Shown: positions 26,178 to 34,886, counted from the stretch's first letter. The stretch is 64,000 bases of DNA from CAYTEO01 sp964436825 (GCA_964436825.1 CAYTEO010000005.1:20616-84615); one strand, 5' to 3'. Notes: a model not told the origin generated them from the letters alone. Program-made: numbers and translations.

Positions 26178-27320
26178 CTAGCGGTACATCGACTTCAGCG
26201 TCCCCCACGCCTCGTTCTCGTTGGCGACGGGCTCGCAGACGCTGGGACCGTCATCCCAGGAGTTGGTGAGCGTCGTCTCCGGCGGCAGGGTGTTGTCCAC
26301 CGTCACGACGCGGTTGGGCACGCTCTCCCAGGTCTGGCAGTCGTCCTTCTTGTACTTGTACTCGACGTTCAGCGGGATCGGCGTCCCCTGGGGGAAGGTG
26401 ACGCAGGCCTGCCACAGGGCCGGCCCGATCTCCACCATCGGCACGCCGACGCTCCAGTTGGTCAGCTCGGCCACCGAGCCGATGACACAGACACCACCGC
26501 TGTTCTCGACACCCTCCAGGCAGACCTGGAAGCAGACCGTCTTGTCGCTGCCCAGGACCTCGCCCAGACCACAGCCCAGCGGCAGGTTGTTCCAGCTGTC
26601 GACGCCCAGGACGACGGCCGTCGTGCCGTCGGTCGGCAGGGTGACGACCCGGTTGGCGACGCTCTCCCAGGTGTCGCAGCCGTCCTTGCGGTACTTGTAC
26701 TCGAAGTAGGGGTTGCTCCCGGCGGGGAAGACGACCGTCACGTCGTACAGGTCGCCGGCGACGTTGTTCATCGTCACGCCGCTGGTCCAGCCGCCCAGCT
26801 CGGCCGCACTGCCGATGACGCAGACATCGCCGCCGGTCACCTCACCGCTGAGGCAGAGGGTGAAGGTGACGCTGACGTCGTTGGGCAGGACGTTGCTGAT
26901 GGTGTAGCGCAACGGCGGCGCGTTGCCGGCCTGGTCGCCTGCGACCTCGAAGTACGTGTCGTCGTCCAGGTCGTGGAAGATGACCGTCACGTCCACGTAG
27001 GAAGCACCCACCAGGGCCGCCTGGGGAATCTGCCCGGTGTACTCGTCGTTGTTGCCGACGTCGGTGTTGTAGACCATGGGCACCGTCGCCTGGGGGGCGA
27101 TGTCCGTGGTGTAGTAGAGAAGGGCCTCGATGCCGGCACCCTGGCCGGCCTGGTCGGTGACACCGCCCTTCCAGACCTGGGCGTAGACGTCCACCGGAGC
27201 GGTGGGCGTGACGATGGCGCCGCTGTTGGGCCAGACGTTGCCGGCCCAGCCGATGACGGCCAGGACGTTGCCGGCGCCCAGTGCCAGCAGCAGCAGGCTC
27301 AGAACGATCGCTTTTCTCAT
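26178..27320 (-). CDS. Secreted protein with two CBM20-like starch-binding domains and C-terminal WGxLKxxYR tag
   Basis: ATG 27320 gives a signal peptide (AIVLSLLLLALGAGNVLA). The 380-residue protein has an N-terminal beta-domain (about 20-145) and two homologous CBM20-like modules. The first runs from SVTFTLCLSGEVTGGDVCVI to a FEYKYRKDGCDTWESVANR segment. The second runs from KTVCFQVCLEGVENSGGVCV to VEYKYKKDDCQTWESVPNR. CBM20 folds bind starch-like glucans, and the KYRKDG/WES residues fit the family binding face. It ends exactly in ANENEAWGTLKSMYR, the tail shared with four other secreted proteins. It has an extended -10 promoter. Its position next to the sucrose genes suggests a glucan-related surface role (inference). 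Confidence 0.83.
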   Translation of the reverse strand: MRKAIVLSLLLLALGAGNVLAVIGWAGNVWPNSGAIVTPTAPVDVYAQVWKGGVTDQAGQGAGIEALLYYTTDIAPQATVPMVYNTDVGNNDEYTGQIPQAALVGASYVDVTVIFHDLDDDTYFEVAGDQAGNAPPLRYTISNVLPNDVSVTFTLCLSGEVTGGDVCVIGSAAELGGWTSGVTMNNVAGDLYDVTVVFPAGSNPYFEYKYRKDGCDTWESVANRVVTLPTDGTTAVVLGVDSWNNLPLGCGLGEVLGSDKTVCFQVCLEGVENSGGVCVIGSVAELTNWSVGVPMVEIGPALWQACVTFPQGTPIPLNVEYKYKKDDCQTWESVPNRVVTVDNTLPPETTLTNSWDDGPSVCEPVANENEAWGTLKSMYR

Positions 27321-27373
27321 CTCGACCTCCGGATAATCTGGGGACAATTGGCCGCTCCGTCACCGCGAACCAA

Positions 27374-27403
27374 GGCGATCGCGTGGCAGGACACGCGGTC
27401 GCC
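27374..27403 (-). other. Hairpin in the 5' leader of the CBM20-like gene
   Basis: A 12-bp stem (one G-T wobble) GGCGACCGCGTG / CACGCGATCGCC around a six-base loop. It begins within about ten bases of the predicted transcription start from the TATAAT at 27417-27422, so it would cap the 5' end of that mRNA. Alternatively it terminates the cytochrome operon that stops at 27478. There is no T-run. Confidence 0.5.
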
Positions 27404-27416
27404 GGAACCGGGGCAC

Positions 27417-27425
27417 ATTATACCA
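27417..27425 (-). promoter_or_regulatory. Extended -10 promoter of the CBM20-like gene
   Basis: TGGTATAAT on the minus strand: a perfect TATAAT with the upstream TG of extended -10 promoters. No good -35 at 17 bases (a TTGGCA lies 20 bases upstream). It lies 97 bases before ATG 27320. Confidence 0.65.
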
Positions 27426-27477
27426 CAATTCTGTCGATCATGTGCCAACAAAGACCACTCCTTGTGCACTCCGATTC

Positions 27478-27879
27478 TCAGGGGGCGGCATACCCCCGGA
27501 GCGCGGGGCCCTCGGGCAGCGCCCGCCGGGCATGGCACCCCTCGCAGTCGGTCGGACCGCCCACCTCCACGTGACAGGCGGCACACCGCTGGTGGTAGGC
27601 CACATTCAGGGGCGGCAGCTCCGGGTCGGAGGTGTCGAAGGACGCCGGGTGGCAGGTGTCGCACGTCTCCGTCTCGCCGTCGGCATGGTGGTGGCAGTCG
27701 GTGCAATCGTCGACCATGTCCCCGTGATCGTCGTGGGGAAAGGCCACCGGGCCGAACCAGTGGCTCAGTCCGGCGATGGTCACGCTCCCGTCCTGGTCCG
27801 TGTCCGCGGCCGCGGCCAGCATGACGGCGGCTCCCAGGACCAGACAGCACACCATGGCAACACGGGTCGCTCGATTCAT
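27478..27879 (-). CDS. Periplasmic tetrahaem c-type cytochrome (c3/c7-like)
   Basis: ATG 27879 (GGGAG upstream) gives a signal peptide (MVCCLVLGAAVMLAAAADT) and a mature domain of about 110 residues with four CxxCH haem sites: CTDCH, CDTCH, CAACH and CEGCH. Extra His residues before them (AFPHDDHGDMV, HHHAD) are candidate distal ligands as in class III cytochromes. It starts 20 bases after the archaemetzincin gene and is the last gene of the operon encoding the HybA/HybB-like membrane module. It is therefore a likely soluble electron carrier or subunit for that complex. Confidence 0.9.
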   Translation of the reverse strand: MNRATRVAMVCCLVLGAAVMLAAAADTDQDGSVTIAGLSHWFGPVAFPHDDHGDMVDDCTDCHHHADGETETCDTCHPASFDTSDPELPPLNVAYHQRCAACHVEVGGPTDCEGCHARRALPEGPALRGYAAP

Positions 27880-27899
27880 CGCGGTTCTCCCTTCGCGGC

Positions 27900-28460
27900 T
27901 CATGGGTCGTGGGCCGGCATCCCCACCTTCTCGGCACAGAGGCGGCAGAAACCGGCCAGCTTGATATCGATCTGTTCCGGCTTGTGGGACGGATTCATGG
28001 CACAGCTCCCCACCCGGCAGTGGACCAGCCCGAGCGTGTGCCCCAGCTCGTGCAGGGCCTCGCGCACCAGGCGCCGGCGCAGGGTCTCCGGGTCGGCCGG
28101 TTCCCCCGAGAAGACGGGGTCGAGGCGGTGGATCGAGGCGATGCCCGCGCCGCCGGCCAGCAGGGCCGAGCCGAAGACATGGGTGAACAGGTCCAGGAAC
28201 AGGTCCACGTCCGCCACCCCGATCCGCTTGACGTTGTCCGCGGGGGGGGAGGCCAGCAGGGCGTCGAGAAGCTTCTCGGCGGCGTACTGGGCCCGTCGCC
28301 TGTGGAACGCCGGGCCGGGGTCCAGCTCCAGGTCGGAGACCCAGACCGGGTGTTCCGTGGCCAGGACCAGGTCGGCCCGCAGGTCCCGCATGACCGCCGG
28401 CGGGACCGAGCCGATCCGTACCAGTTCGACGCACCATTGCCTCTGCACGCCATCCGCCAC
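27900..28460 (-). CDS. Archaemetzincin-like zinc metalloprotease
   Basis: The C-terminal half carries EALHELGHTLGLVHCRVG, then SCAMNPSHKPEQID and FCRLCAEKV. This is the archaemetzincin signature: HExxHxxGxxH zinc site, then Cys-x4-Cys-x-Met and a CxxC motif binding a second zinc. Length (about 186 residues) matches AmzA (M54). The start is uncertain: no ATG is in frame, and GTG 28460 is chosen just past the regulator stop at 28475 (GTG 28448 or a coupled CTG at 28478 are alternatives). It lies between a sigma-54 regulator and a tetrahaem cytochrome. Archaemetzincins have poorly known substrates, and here maturation or turnover of a respiratory component can only be suggested. Confidence 0.85.
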   Translation of the reverse strand: MADGVQRQWCVELVRIGSVPPAVMRDLRADLVLATEHPVWVSDLELDPGPAFHRRRAQYAAEKLLDALLASPPADNVKRIGVADVDLFLDLFTHVFGSALLAGGAGIASIHRLDPVFSGEPADPETLRRRLVREALHELGHTLGLVHCRVGSCAMNPSHKPEQIDIKLAGFCRLCAEKVGMPAHDP

Positions 28461-28474
28461 GTCGACCGCCGTGC

Positions 28475-29826
<1,352 letters not shown>

Positions 29827-29830
<4 letters not shown>

Positions 29831-31425
29831 CCCTCGTCACCTTCCTTCTTCTCGGGCCCCTGCGCGGGGAAGTAGAGAGTGAAGCGGCAACCCCTGCCCG
29901 GTGCCGTGTCCAGGTCGACCCGACCGCCGTGCCGCTCCACGATCCCGTAGACCAGGGACAGCCCCAGGCCCACCCCCTCGCCCTGCTCCTTCGTCGTGAA
30001 GAACGGCTCGAAGGCGTGGGCAGCCACCTCCGGCGTCATCCCCGGTCCGGTGTCGGCCACCTCGATGACCACGCCGTCCCCCTCCGGACGGGTCGTCACG
30101 GTCACCCGGCCGCCCTCCTCCATCGCCTGCGCGGCATTGATCAGCAGCGCCATCAGGGCCTGGAGCATCTGGTTCTCGTCGGCGATGATCTGCGGCAGGT
30201 CCGCCGCCAGATCGCGGTCCTGCTCCACCCCCGCCAGTTCCAGCTTGTGGTTGATCAGGAACAATGCCTTGTCGACGACCTGGTTGACGTCGACAGGTGC
30301 GAACTCCCCGCCGCGCCGCCGGGCGAACGACAGCAGCTGGGCCACGATCTCCCCGCACCGCTCCGCCTCGCTGGCGATCGTCTCCAGGTACGCCAGGTTC
30401 TCACGGCAGCTCTTGTCCAGGACCTGCTGCTTCTTCAGCTTGCGGATGATGAGCCGCGCGTAGGTGACGACGCTGGCCAGGGGGTTGTTGATCTCGTGGG
30501 CGACGACGGCGGCCAGCTTGCCCAGCGAGGCCATCTTCTCCACCTGGAGGATCTGCTCCTGGGCCTGTCTCAGCTCCTCCGTCTTCTCCTTGGCCCGTTC
30601 CTCGAGGGTGGTGCCCCACTCGAGCAGCTCGGCCCTGGCCGCCTCCAGATCGCGGGCCATGACGTTGAACTGGTGGGCAAGCTCCCCCAGCTCGTCGCCG
30701 CTGGACTCCGGGACGCGGGCCGACAGGTCGCCCGCCGCGATGAGCCGCGTCTCCTCGATGAGCTTGCGGACCGGCTTGCGGACCATCTTCTGCATGGCGA
30801 TGAAGGTGAGCGTGACGATCAGGACGATGGCCAGCAGACCGGCCACGATCATCTCCGTGGCGCTCTCCACCAGGGTCTGATCGTAGGGAGCGAGATCCAG
30901 GTCCACGTAGAGCGTCCCCAGCAGCCTGTCACTCGGAGCGTGGACGTGGCAGGCGGCCGTCGAGCAGTTGGGCTGGTTGCGGATGGTCTGGGTGATCCCC
31001 ATGACGCGCTTGCCGCTATCGTCGATGAGCTTCGCCTGGTGGGAAGAGGGAATCTCGTAGGGGGGAGACTCCTGCCCGTGGCACCCGACGCAGGGACCGG
31101 TCCCGGGTTCGAGGACCCGGCCGATCTCCTCGTGGTGCGTCGAGTAGGCGATCTCCCCGCCCTTCTTGATGATCCGGATCCGGCGGACGTCCCGGATCCT
31201 GGCCAGCGAATCGATGGTTGCCTGGATCAGCTCGCGGTTGTTCTCGAGCATCCCGTTGCGGGTCGCCCCGGCCACCAGCCCGGCCACCTGGACGCCGCTC
31301 ATGCGCAGGATCCTGGTGACGGCCCGTTGCTGGATCACCAGGTTGAACCAGGTGAAGGCGGCGAAGATCACCAGCAGGCAGGCCGCCAGCAGCAGGGAGA
31401 CCTTGCGCGAGATGCTCAGCACCAT
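29827..31425 (-). CDS. Membrane sensor histidine kinase with two haem-c motifs in the periplasmic domain
   Basis: The 532-residue kinase has TM1 (about 9-31), a periplasmic sensor of about 160 residues, TM2 (about 191-211), HAMP (about 212-265), a coiled coil, a HisKA domain with His310 in VVAHEINNPLASV, and an HATPase with DENQMLQALMALLINAAQAM, DTGPGM and GLGLSLV. The periplasmic domain carries CVGCH (112-116) and CSTAACH (154-160, a CX4CH site), both haem-c attachment motifs, so it probably senses redox state or a haem ligand such as NO or oxygen. It follows the HybB-like gene after one base and is coupled to the response regulator. Confidence 0.93.
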
Positions 31426-31426
31426 C

Positions 31427-32602
31427 CTAGACCTCCAGGCGAGCGATCTCGCTGTAGGCGTCGGTCGGCCGGGTCTCGGTCAGCGGCCCCTCGGGGAAGA
31501 CCGGCAGGTTCCGCACGGCCAGGCCGAAGGCGCCCATGGCGATGGCCACGATGCCGATCGAGACGACGAACTCCATCCAGTGGGGATTATAGGGGATACC
31601 GGTCTGCAACTGCAGCGCCGTCGTGGCCACGTTGACCCGGTTGAAGATCATCCCCAGGACGATCAGCAGCTGGGCCGTCGTCAGCAGGACCGGCCGACGA
31701 CGCACCCTGGCGCTGACCAGCATCGCCGTGGGCAGGATCATCATCAGCCCGACCTCGCCCCAGAAGAACAGGGCCGCCCTGTCCAGGCGGAAGGCGTAGT
31801 GCAGGGAGTGGCGCACGATGAGGTCCTCGAACCGGAGCACGAGGTAGAACATCATCAGGAACGCCGTCGCCTTGCCCATCTTCGCCAGCAGCTCCGGTTC
31901 GAGCCGCCGGCCGAAGGCGCGGAAGGAGAGGAAGCTCTCGATGTTCGTCATCGCCATCCCCAGCGGGATCGACGACAGGAAGAACAGGTACGGCATGATG
32001 GGAGTGTACCACAGGGGATGGAGTTTCTCCGGCACGATGACCCACAGCGTCCCCAGGGACGACTGGTGCATCGACGAGAGCAGGACGCCCAGGATGCAGA
32101 GGATCGGCGTCAGGCGGGTGTGCCACCAGTGGACGACGAGCTTCTTGCCCATCCTCTCCAGGACCATGGGCAGGAACTCCAGGAACAGGACCGTCGTGTA
32201 GAGCATGACACACCAGGCCAGCTCGAACATGGCCGAGTGCTCGTTCCAGAAGATCATCGGGTGCCAGATGTTCCACGGCCGTCCCAGGTCCACGAACAGC
32301 GCCAGCACGACCATCAGATAGCCCAGGAACGCCGTCAGGACGGTGGGCCGCACGATCGGTTCGAACTCCTTGATGTGGAAGATGTAGACGATGGCCGTGA
32401 TGGTGAACCCGCCGCCCGCCAGGGCGACCCCGGCCATGACGTCGAAGCCGATCCACAGGCCCCACGGCATCGCGTCGGTCAGGTTGGAGACACCGCCGAG
32501 CCCGACGGTGAACCGGCGCACGACGGTCAGTGCCAGCAGCGCCACGATGACGGTGAAGACGGCCCGCCAGAAGGTCAGCCGGGGAAGCCGCAGACTACTC
32601 AT
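31427..32602 (-). CDS. HybB/NrfD-like integral membrane quinone-interacting subunit
   Basis: A 391-residue polytopic membrane protein (about ten hydrophobic segments) of the NrfD/PsrC-HybB family, which passes electrons between quinones and an Fe-S partner. Markers are MPWGLWIGFDVMAGVALAGG at the start of the second helix, LFVDLGRPWNIWHP, SSMHQSSLGTLWVI, MPYLFFLSSIPLGMAMTN and FNRVNVATTAL. ATG 32602 is preferred over the in-frame GTG at 32611 because GAGGTGG lies at proper spacing. It overlaps the ferredoxin stop by eight bases. No catalytic reductase or hydrogenase subunit is in the operon, so the module may feed the tetrahaem cytochrome. Confidence 0.92.
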   Translation of the reverse strand: MSSLRLPRLTFWRAVFTVIVALLALTVVRRFTVGLGGVSNLTDAMPWGLWIGFDVMAGVALAGGGFTITAIVYIFHIKEFEPIVRPTVLTAFLGYLMVVLALFVDLGRPWNIWHPMIFWNEHSAMFELAWCVMLYTTVLFLEFLPMVLERMGKKLVVHWWHTRLTPILCILGVLLSSMHQSSLGTLWVIVPEKLHPLWYTPIMPYLFFLSSIPLGMAMTNIESFLSFRAFGRRLEPELLAKMGKATAFLMMFYLVLRFEDLIVRHSLHYAFRLDRAALFFWGEVGLMMILPTAMLVSARVRRRPVLLTTAQLLIVLGMIFNRVNVATTALQLQTGIPYNPHWMEFVVSIGIVAIAMGAFGLAVRNLPVFPEGPLTETRPTDAYSEIARLEV

Positions 32603-33356
32603 GCTCGCCACCTCGCTTGTGATGATCGCCCTCGTTGCGGGCCACCTCGTTCTTGCGGTCGGTCAGCCACATCATCCCCCCCAGGAACGTGGCCCAGGGA
32701 GCGATGATGACCGGCAGCTTGCTCAGCACGTTCCAGGTCAGCATCGGCATGTCGGTCTGGGGGAGGTCGACCGGCAGGTGGGACGCGGCCGGTCCCTTGG
32801 CCAGGAGCATCAGGACGGAGGTCCCGCCCACCTCCCGCTCTCCGTAGACGCCTCCGGCGTAGCGGTCCGGGTGCTCCTTCAGGCGCCGGTGGGCCTCGGC
32901 CAGCATCTCTTCGCGCCGGCCGAAGAGCGTCGCCCCGGTGGGGCAGACCTCGGCACAGGCCGTCGGCTCCCCCTTGCTGACCCGGTGGATGCACATGTCG
33001 CACTTGCGCACCCGCGGGTTGACGCTGAACCACTCGTACTTGGGGATCTGGAAGGGACAGGCCATCATGCAGTAGCGGCAACCCATGCAGAGATCCGGAT
33101 CCCAGGTCACCGGCCCCAGGTTGCTCTTGGTGAACGCTCCCACCGGACAAACCGACACGCAGGTGGGGTCCTCGCAGTTCATGCAGAAATGGCGCTGGTA
33201 CGACCCGTCCTCCAGTTCCTCCACCCAGTTGAACGACTGCTCGTCCAGCCGGGTAGCTTCGTGGGGCGGCTGGTCGTGCTCGGACTGGCAGGCCTGCTCG
33301 CAGGCCTTGCAGCCGATACAGAGGGTCTGATCGTAGAGAATGGCGTAGACGGACAT
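32595..33356 (-). CDS. HybA-like ferredoxin with four 4Fe-4S motifs and C-terminal membrane anchor
   Basis: Electron-transfer subunit. Cys motifs for four clusters appear in order: CIGCKACEQAC, CMNCEDPTCVSVCP, CMGCRYCMMACP and CDMC with CAEVCP. The C-terminus has one hydrophobic helix (LPVIIAPWATFLGGMMWL), as in HybA, followed by a charged tail. No Tat signal is visible, so the side of the membrane is unclear. The start is ATG 33356, six bases after GGGG, rather than ATG 33362 which abuts the RBS. It is the first gene behind the sigma-54 promoter at 33548-33563 and overlaps the HybB-like gene. Confidence 0.93.
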   Translation of the reverse strand: MSVYAILYDQTLCIGCKACEQACQSEHDQPPHEATRLDEQSFNWVEELEDGSYQRHFCMNCEDPTCVSVCPVGAFTKSNLGPVTWDPDLCMGCRYCMMACPFQIPKYEWFSVNPRVRKCDMCIHRVSKGEPTACAEVCPTGATLFGRREEMLAEAHRRLKEHPDRYAGGVYGEREVGGTSVLMLLAKGPAASHLPVDLPQTDMPMLTWNVLSKLPVIIAPWATFLGGMMWLTDRKNEVARNEGDHHKRGGEHE

Positions 33357-33517
33357 CGGCATCCCCTTCCTTGTGCCCCGGAGATTGTGTCTCCCGCCTC
33401 GCGGCCGGGGAGGGTGTTCCCGGTGGTTGTCATCCCGTTCCCAGGGGTGGTCGGGAGACCCTCCCCGGCCAAGGGCTGCGTCCATTCCTGGACGGTTCCA
33501 ACCCGCAACCGGCAGAC

Positions 33518-33534
33518 TGTTGACGTTTTCAACA
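33518..33534. promoter_or_regulatory. Palindromic operator A (TGTTGA-N5-TCAACA)
   Basis: A perfect 17-bp inverted repeat TGTTGA-CGTTT-TCAACA. It lies at or just downstream of the expected start from the sigma-54 promoter at 33548-33563, so it could mediate feedback repression or serve as an extra activator site. It shares its half-sites with copies at 33638, 33717 and 33748. Confidence 0.75.
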
Positions 33535-33547
33535 CCGTCGCTCCTCC

Positions 33548-33563
33548 AGCCAGTTTCGTGCCC
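33548..33563 (-). promoter_or_regulatory. Sigma-54 promoter of the HybA/HybB two-component operon
   Basis: Minus strand reads GGGCACGAAACTGGCT: the -24 GGCACG is complete, GG and GC are separated by exactly ten bases, and the -12 element TGGC matches TTGC at three of four. The gene downstream, two places beyond, encodes a GAFTGA-containing sigma-54 activator. The expected start is near 33537, leaving a leader of about 180 bases. Confidence 0.72.
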
Positions 33564-33578
33564 CCCTCAATCCAGCTT

Positions 33579-33591
33579 CAACACATTGATT
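33579..33591 (-). promoter_or_regulatory. IHF-type site between enhancers and sigma-54 promoter
   Basis: Minus strand AATCAATGTGTTG is an exact match to WATCAANNNNTTR. It is centred about 48 bases upstream of the predicted start, between the promoter and the UAS copies, the classical position for IHF-assisted looping. A half Fur-like TGATAAT overlaps nearby but its other half does not match. Confidence 0.6.
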
Positions 33592-33637
33592 ATCATTGAG
33601 TTAGAAATATCGATCTCCCATGATCGCGTCGGGTGAT

Positions 33638-33654
33638 CGTTGACATCATCAACA
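33638..33654. promoter_or_regulatory. Palindromic UAS B (CGTTGA-N5-TCAACA)
   Basis: 17-bp inverted repeat CGTTGA-CATCA-TCAACA centred about 109 bases upstream of the predicted sigma-54 start. Probable binding site of the NtrC-family regulator encoded downstream (inference). Confidence 0.75.
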
Positions 33655-33716
33655 CCTGTAAACGGCATAACAGCCGGCAGGGCGCTATCGAACCGCTACT
33701 CAACGGGTTACAATGA

Positions 33717-33733
33717 CGTTGACATTTTCTACA
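33717..33733. promoter_or_regulatory. Palindromic UAS C (CGTTGA-N5-TCTACA)
   Basis: 17-bp imperfect repeat CGTTGA-CATTT-TCTACA with one mismatch to copy B in the right half-site. Its centre is 31 bases (three helical turns) from copy D, which fits cooperative binding of activator dimers. Confidence 0.72.
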
Positions 33734-33747
33734 TGGATACACGGGAT

Positions 33748-33764
33748 CGTTGATATTCTCGACA
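33748..33764. promoter_or_regulatory. Palindromic UAS D (CGTTGA-N5-TCGACA)
   Basis: 17-bp imperfect repeat CGTTGA-TATTC-TCGACA, with one mismatch to copy B in the right half-site. It is the most upstream copy, about 219 bases before the predicted sigma-54 start. Confidence 0.72.
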
Positions 33765-33787
33765 CCGATACGGCAGGCACAAGGGAA

Positions 33788-33808
33788 GGGGGCGGTTCAG
33801 CCGCCCCC
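33788..33808 (-). terminator. Terminator of the GcvH-like gene
   Basis: An 8-bp stem GGGGGCGG / CCGCCCCC with a five-base loop, 32 bases after the stop at 33841, followed on the minus strand by TTCCCTTGT. It isolates the GcvH-like gene from the enhancer region. Confidence 0.75.
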
Positions 33809-33840
33809 TGTCGACCTCGTGCCCTCGTTTGTCGGATCGC

Positions 33841-34500
33841 TCAGCGGGTGAACTCCTGCTTGAACTCCTCCCAGCCCTCGTCGTCCAGCTCCATGGCAGC
33901 CCCGACGACCGGGTGGGCCCCGTCGGCCAGCACATGTCCCAGCGCCTCGGGAGCCGCCTTGGCAGACAGGAAGTCGCGCAGCCGCTGCACCTCGTGCTTG
34001 AGCCACTCCATGGCCTGCTTGCCGATCATCAGGTTCGCGAGAACCTCGTCGTGCTTGTCGGGCCAGATCGTCACCAGCCAGCCGCTGCCGTAGGGGTCGT
34101 TCCTCAGGGCCATGGGCGCCCGCTCGACGTCGTTGTTCGTCACCACGACCGTCCCGGAGACAGGCGAGACGACTTCGAGGCTCCGGCCGTCACGCCGGAT
34201 CGTCGCGATGGGATCGCCCGCCTTGACCCGGATACCCACCTCGGGCAGGTCGACGTCCTCGACGCCACCCACGGCCTGGGTCAGCAGCTCGTCGACCCCC
34301 AGCTTCAGCTCACCGATCTCGGTCAGACGCGCCCAGGTGTGCTGCTTCCCCAGGAAGAGCCCCAGGGGCAGCCGGACCTCACCGAACGGTTCCAGGGAGC
34401 GCCGCCGCTCCGCCGCCTCGCTGCGCCGCGCCAGGCGCGTCTTGATCAGATCGACCGCCAGGAAGGCCAGGATCGTCAGCAGAACCAGGATCGCCGTCAT
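33841..34500 (-). CDS. Membrane-anchored GcvH-like protein lacking the lipoyl lysine
   Basis: ATG 34500 (GGAGGCGATGAG upstream) gives a 219-residue protein: one N-terminal membrane helix (MTAILVLLTILAFLAVDLI), a basic linker, then a glycine-cleavage H-protein-like domain (HTWARLTEIGELKLGVDELL, DLPEVGIRVKAGDPIATI, SPVSGTVVVTNN, NDPYGSGWLVTIWP). The position of the lipoylated Lys in ESVKA is replaced by RRDGR, so canonical lipoylation is not possible. A C-terminal helical extension of about 60 residues ends the protein. No gcvT or gcvP is nearby. It has its own sigma-54 promoter next to the respiratory operon, so a scaffold or sulfur/redox carrier role is more likely than glycine cleavage. Confidence 0.8.
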   Translation of the reverse strand: MTAILVLLTILAFLAVDLIKTRLARRSEAAERRRSLEPFGEVRLPLGLFLGKQHTWARLTEIGELKLGVDELLTQAVGGVEDVDLPEVGIRVKAGDPIATIRRDGRSLEVVSPVSGTVVVTNNDVERAPMALRNDPYGSGWLVTIWPDKHDEVLANLMIGKQAMEWLKHEVQRLRDFLSAKAAPEALGHVLADGAHPVVGAAMELDDEGWEEFKQEFTR

Positions 34501-34590
34501 CTCATCGCCTCCTATCTGGAACCCCAGGTCTCGAACCGGGTCTTCGAATCGCTTGTCCCTTGGAATCCCCATCGATTCCACCCCCCATCC

Positions 34591-34606
34591 CGCATCAAGC
34601 GTGCCA
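34591..34606 (-). promoter_or_regulatory. Second sigma-54 promoter, upstream of the GcvH-like gene
   Basis: Minus strand TGGCACGCTTGATGCG: a perfect TGGCACG -24 element, ten bases between GG and GC, -12 ATGC. The predicted start near 34580 leaves a leader of about 80 bases before ATG 34500. Confidence 0.7.
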
Positions 34607-34681
34607 GCGAACACGAAATGCGTAACCTGCACTGTTTCAGCATGTTATGCACCAGGTCGGGGTGATGAAGATTGACACGAC

Positions 34682-34698
34682 CGTTGAGGAACTCGGAC
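34682..34698. promoter_or_regulatory. Possible degenerate UAS for the second sigma-54 promoter
   Basis: CGTTGA-GGAAC-TCGGAC has a perfect left half-site but a poor right half. Its centre is about 110 bases upstream of the predicted start, the same distance as UAS B from its promoter. The rest of the 386-base gap 34501-34886 shows no gene. Confidence 0.3.
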
Positions 34699-34810
34699 GG
34701 CAGGAGACGCCGGGAACGTCCGTCGTCCTTGTAACGCATTCCTGTTCAGTCGGTTGCGTGACCGATGAAAGAGACAACAGATGGCGTAGAGGATTTCGTC
34801 GCTTCGAGGA

Positions 34811-34841
34811 GCCGCCGCCCGACCGGGAGCGGGGCGGCGGC
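34811..34841 (-). terminator. Probable terminator of the IcmF gene
   Basis: A perfect 10-bp stem GCCGCCGCCC / GGGCGGCGGC with an 11-base loop, 46 bases past the stop at 34887. No clear T-run follows. Confidence 0.5.
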
Positions 34842-34886
34842 GACCATATGATCCGGATCAGGGAGACACATTTTCCGGGGCACAGG

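Noticed and set aside
33589..33603. Fur-box-like TGATAAT near the sigma-54 promoter
   Set aside because: Only one half-site matches; the exact IHF consensus overlapping it explains the AT-rich element better.
33518..33764. Reading the palindromes as FNR/CRP-type sites
   Set aside because: TTGA and TCAA are separated by five bases here, whereas FNR-type sites have six; the fixed odd spacing and sigma-54 context fit an NtrC-type UAS better.
33518..33764. CRISPR-like repeat array
   Set aside because: Copies are 17-bp palindromes with unequal spacing (120, 79 and 31 bases) and no cas genes are present.
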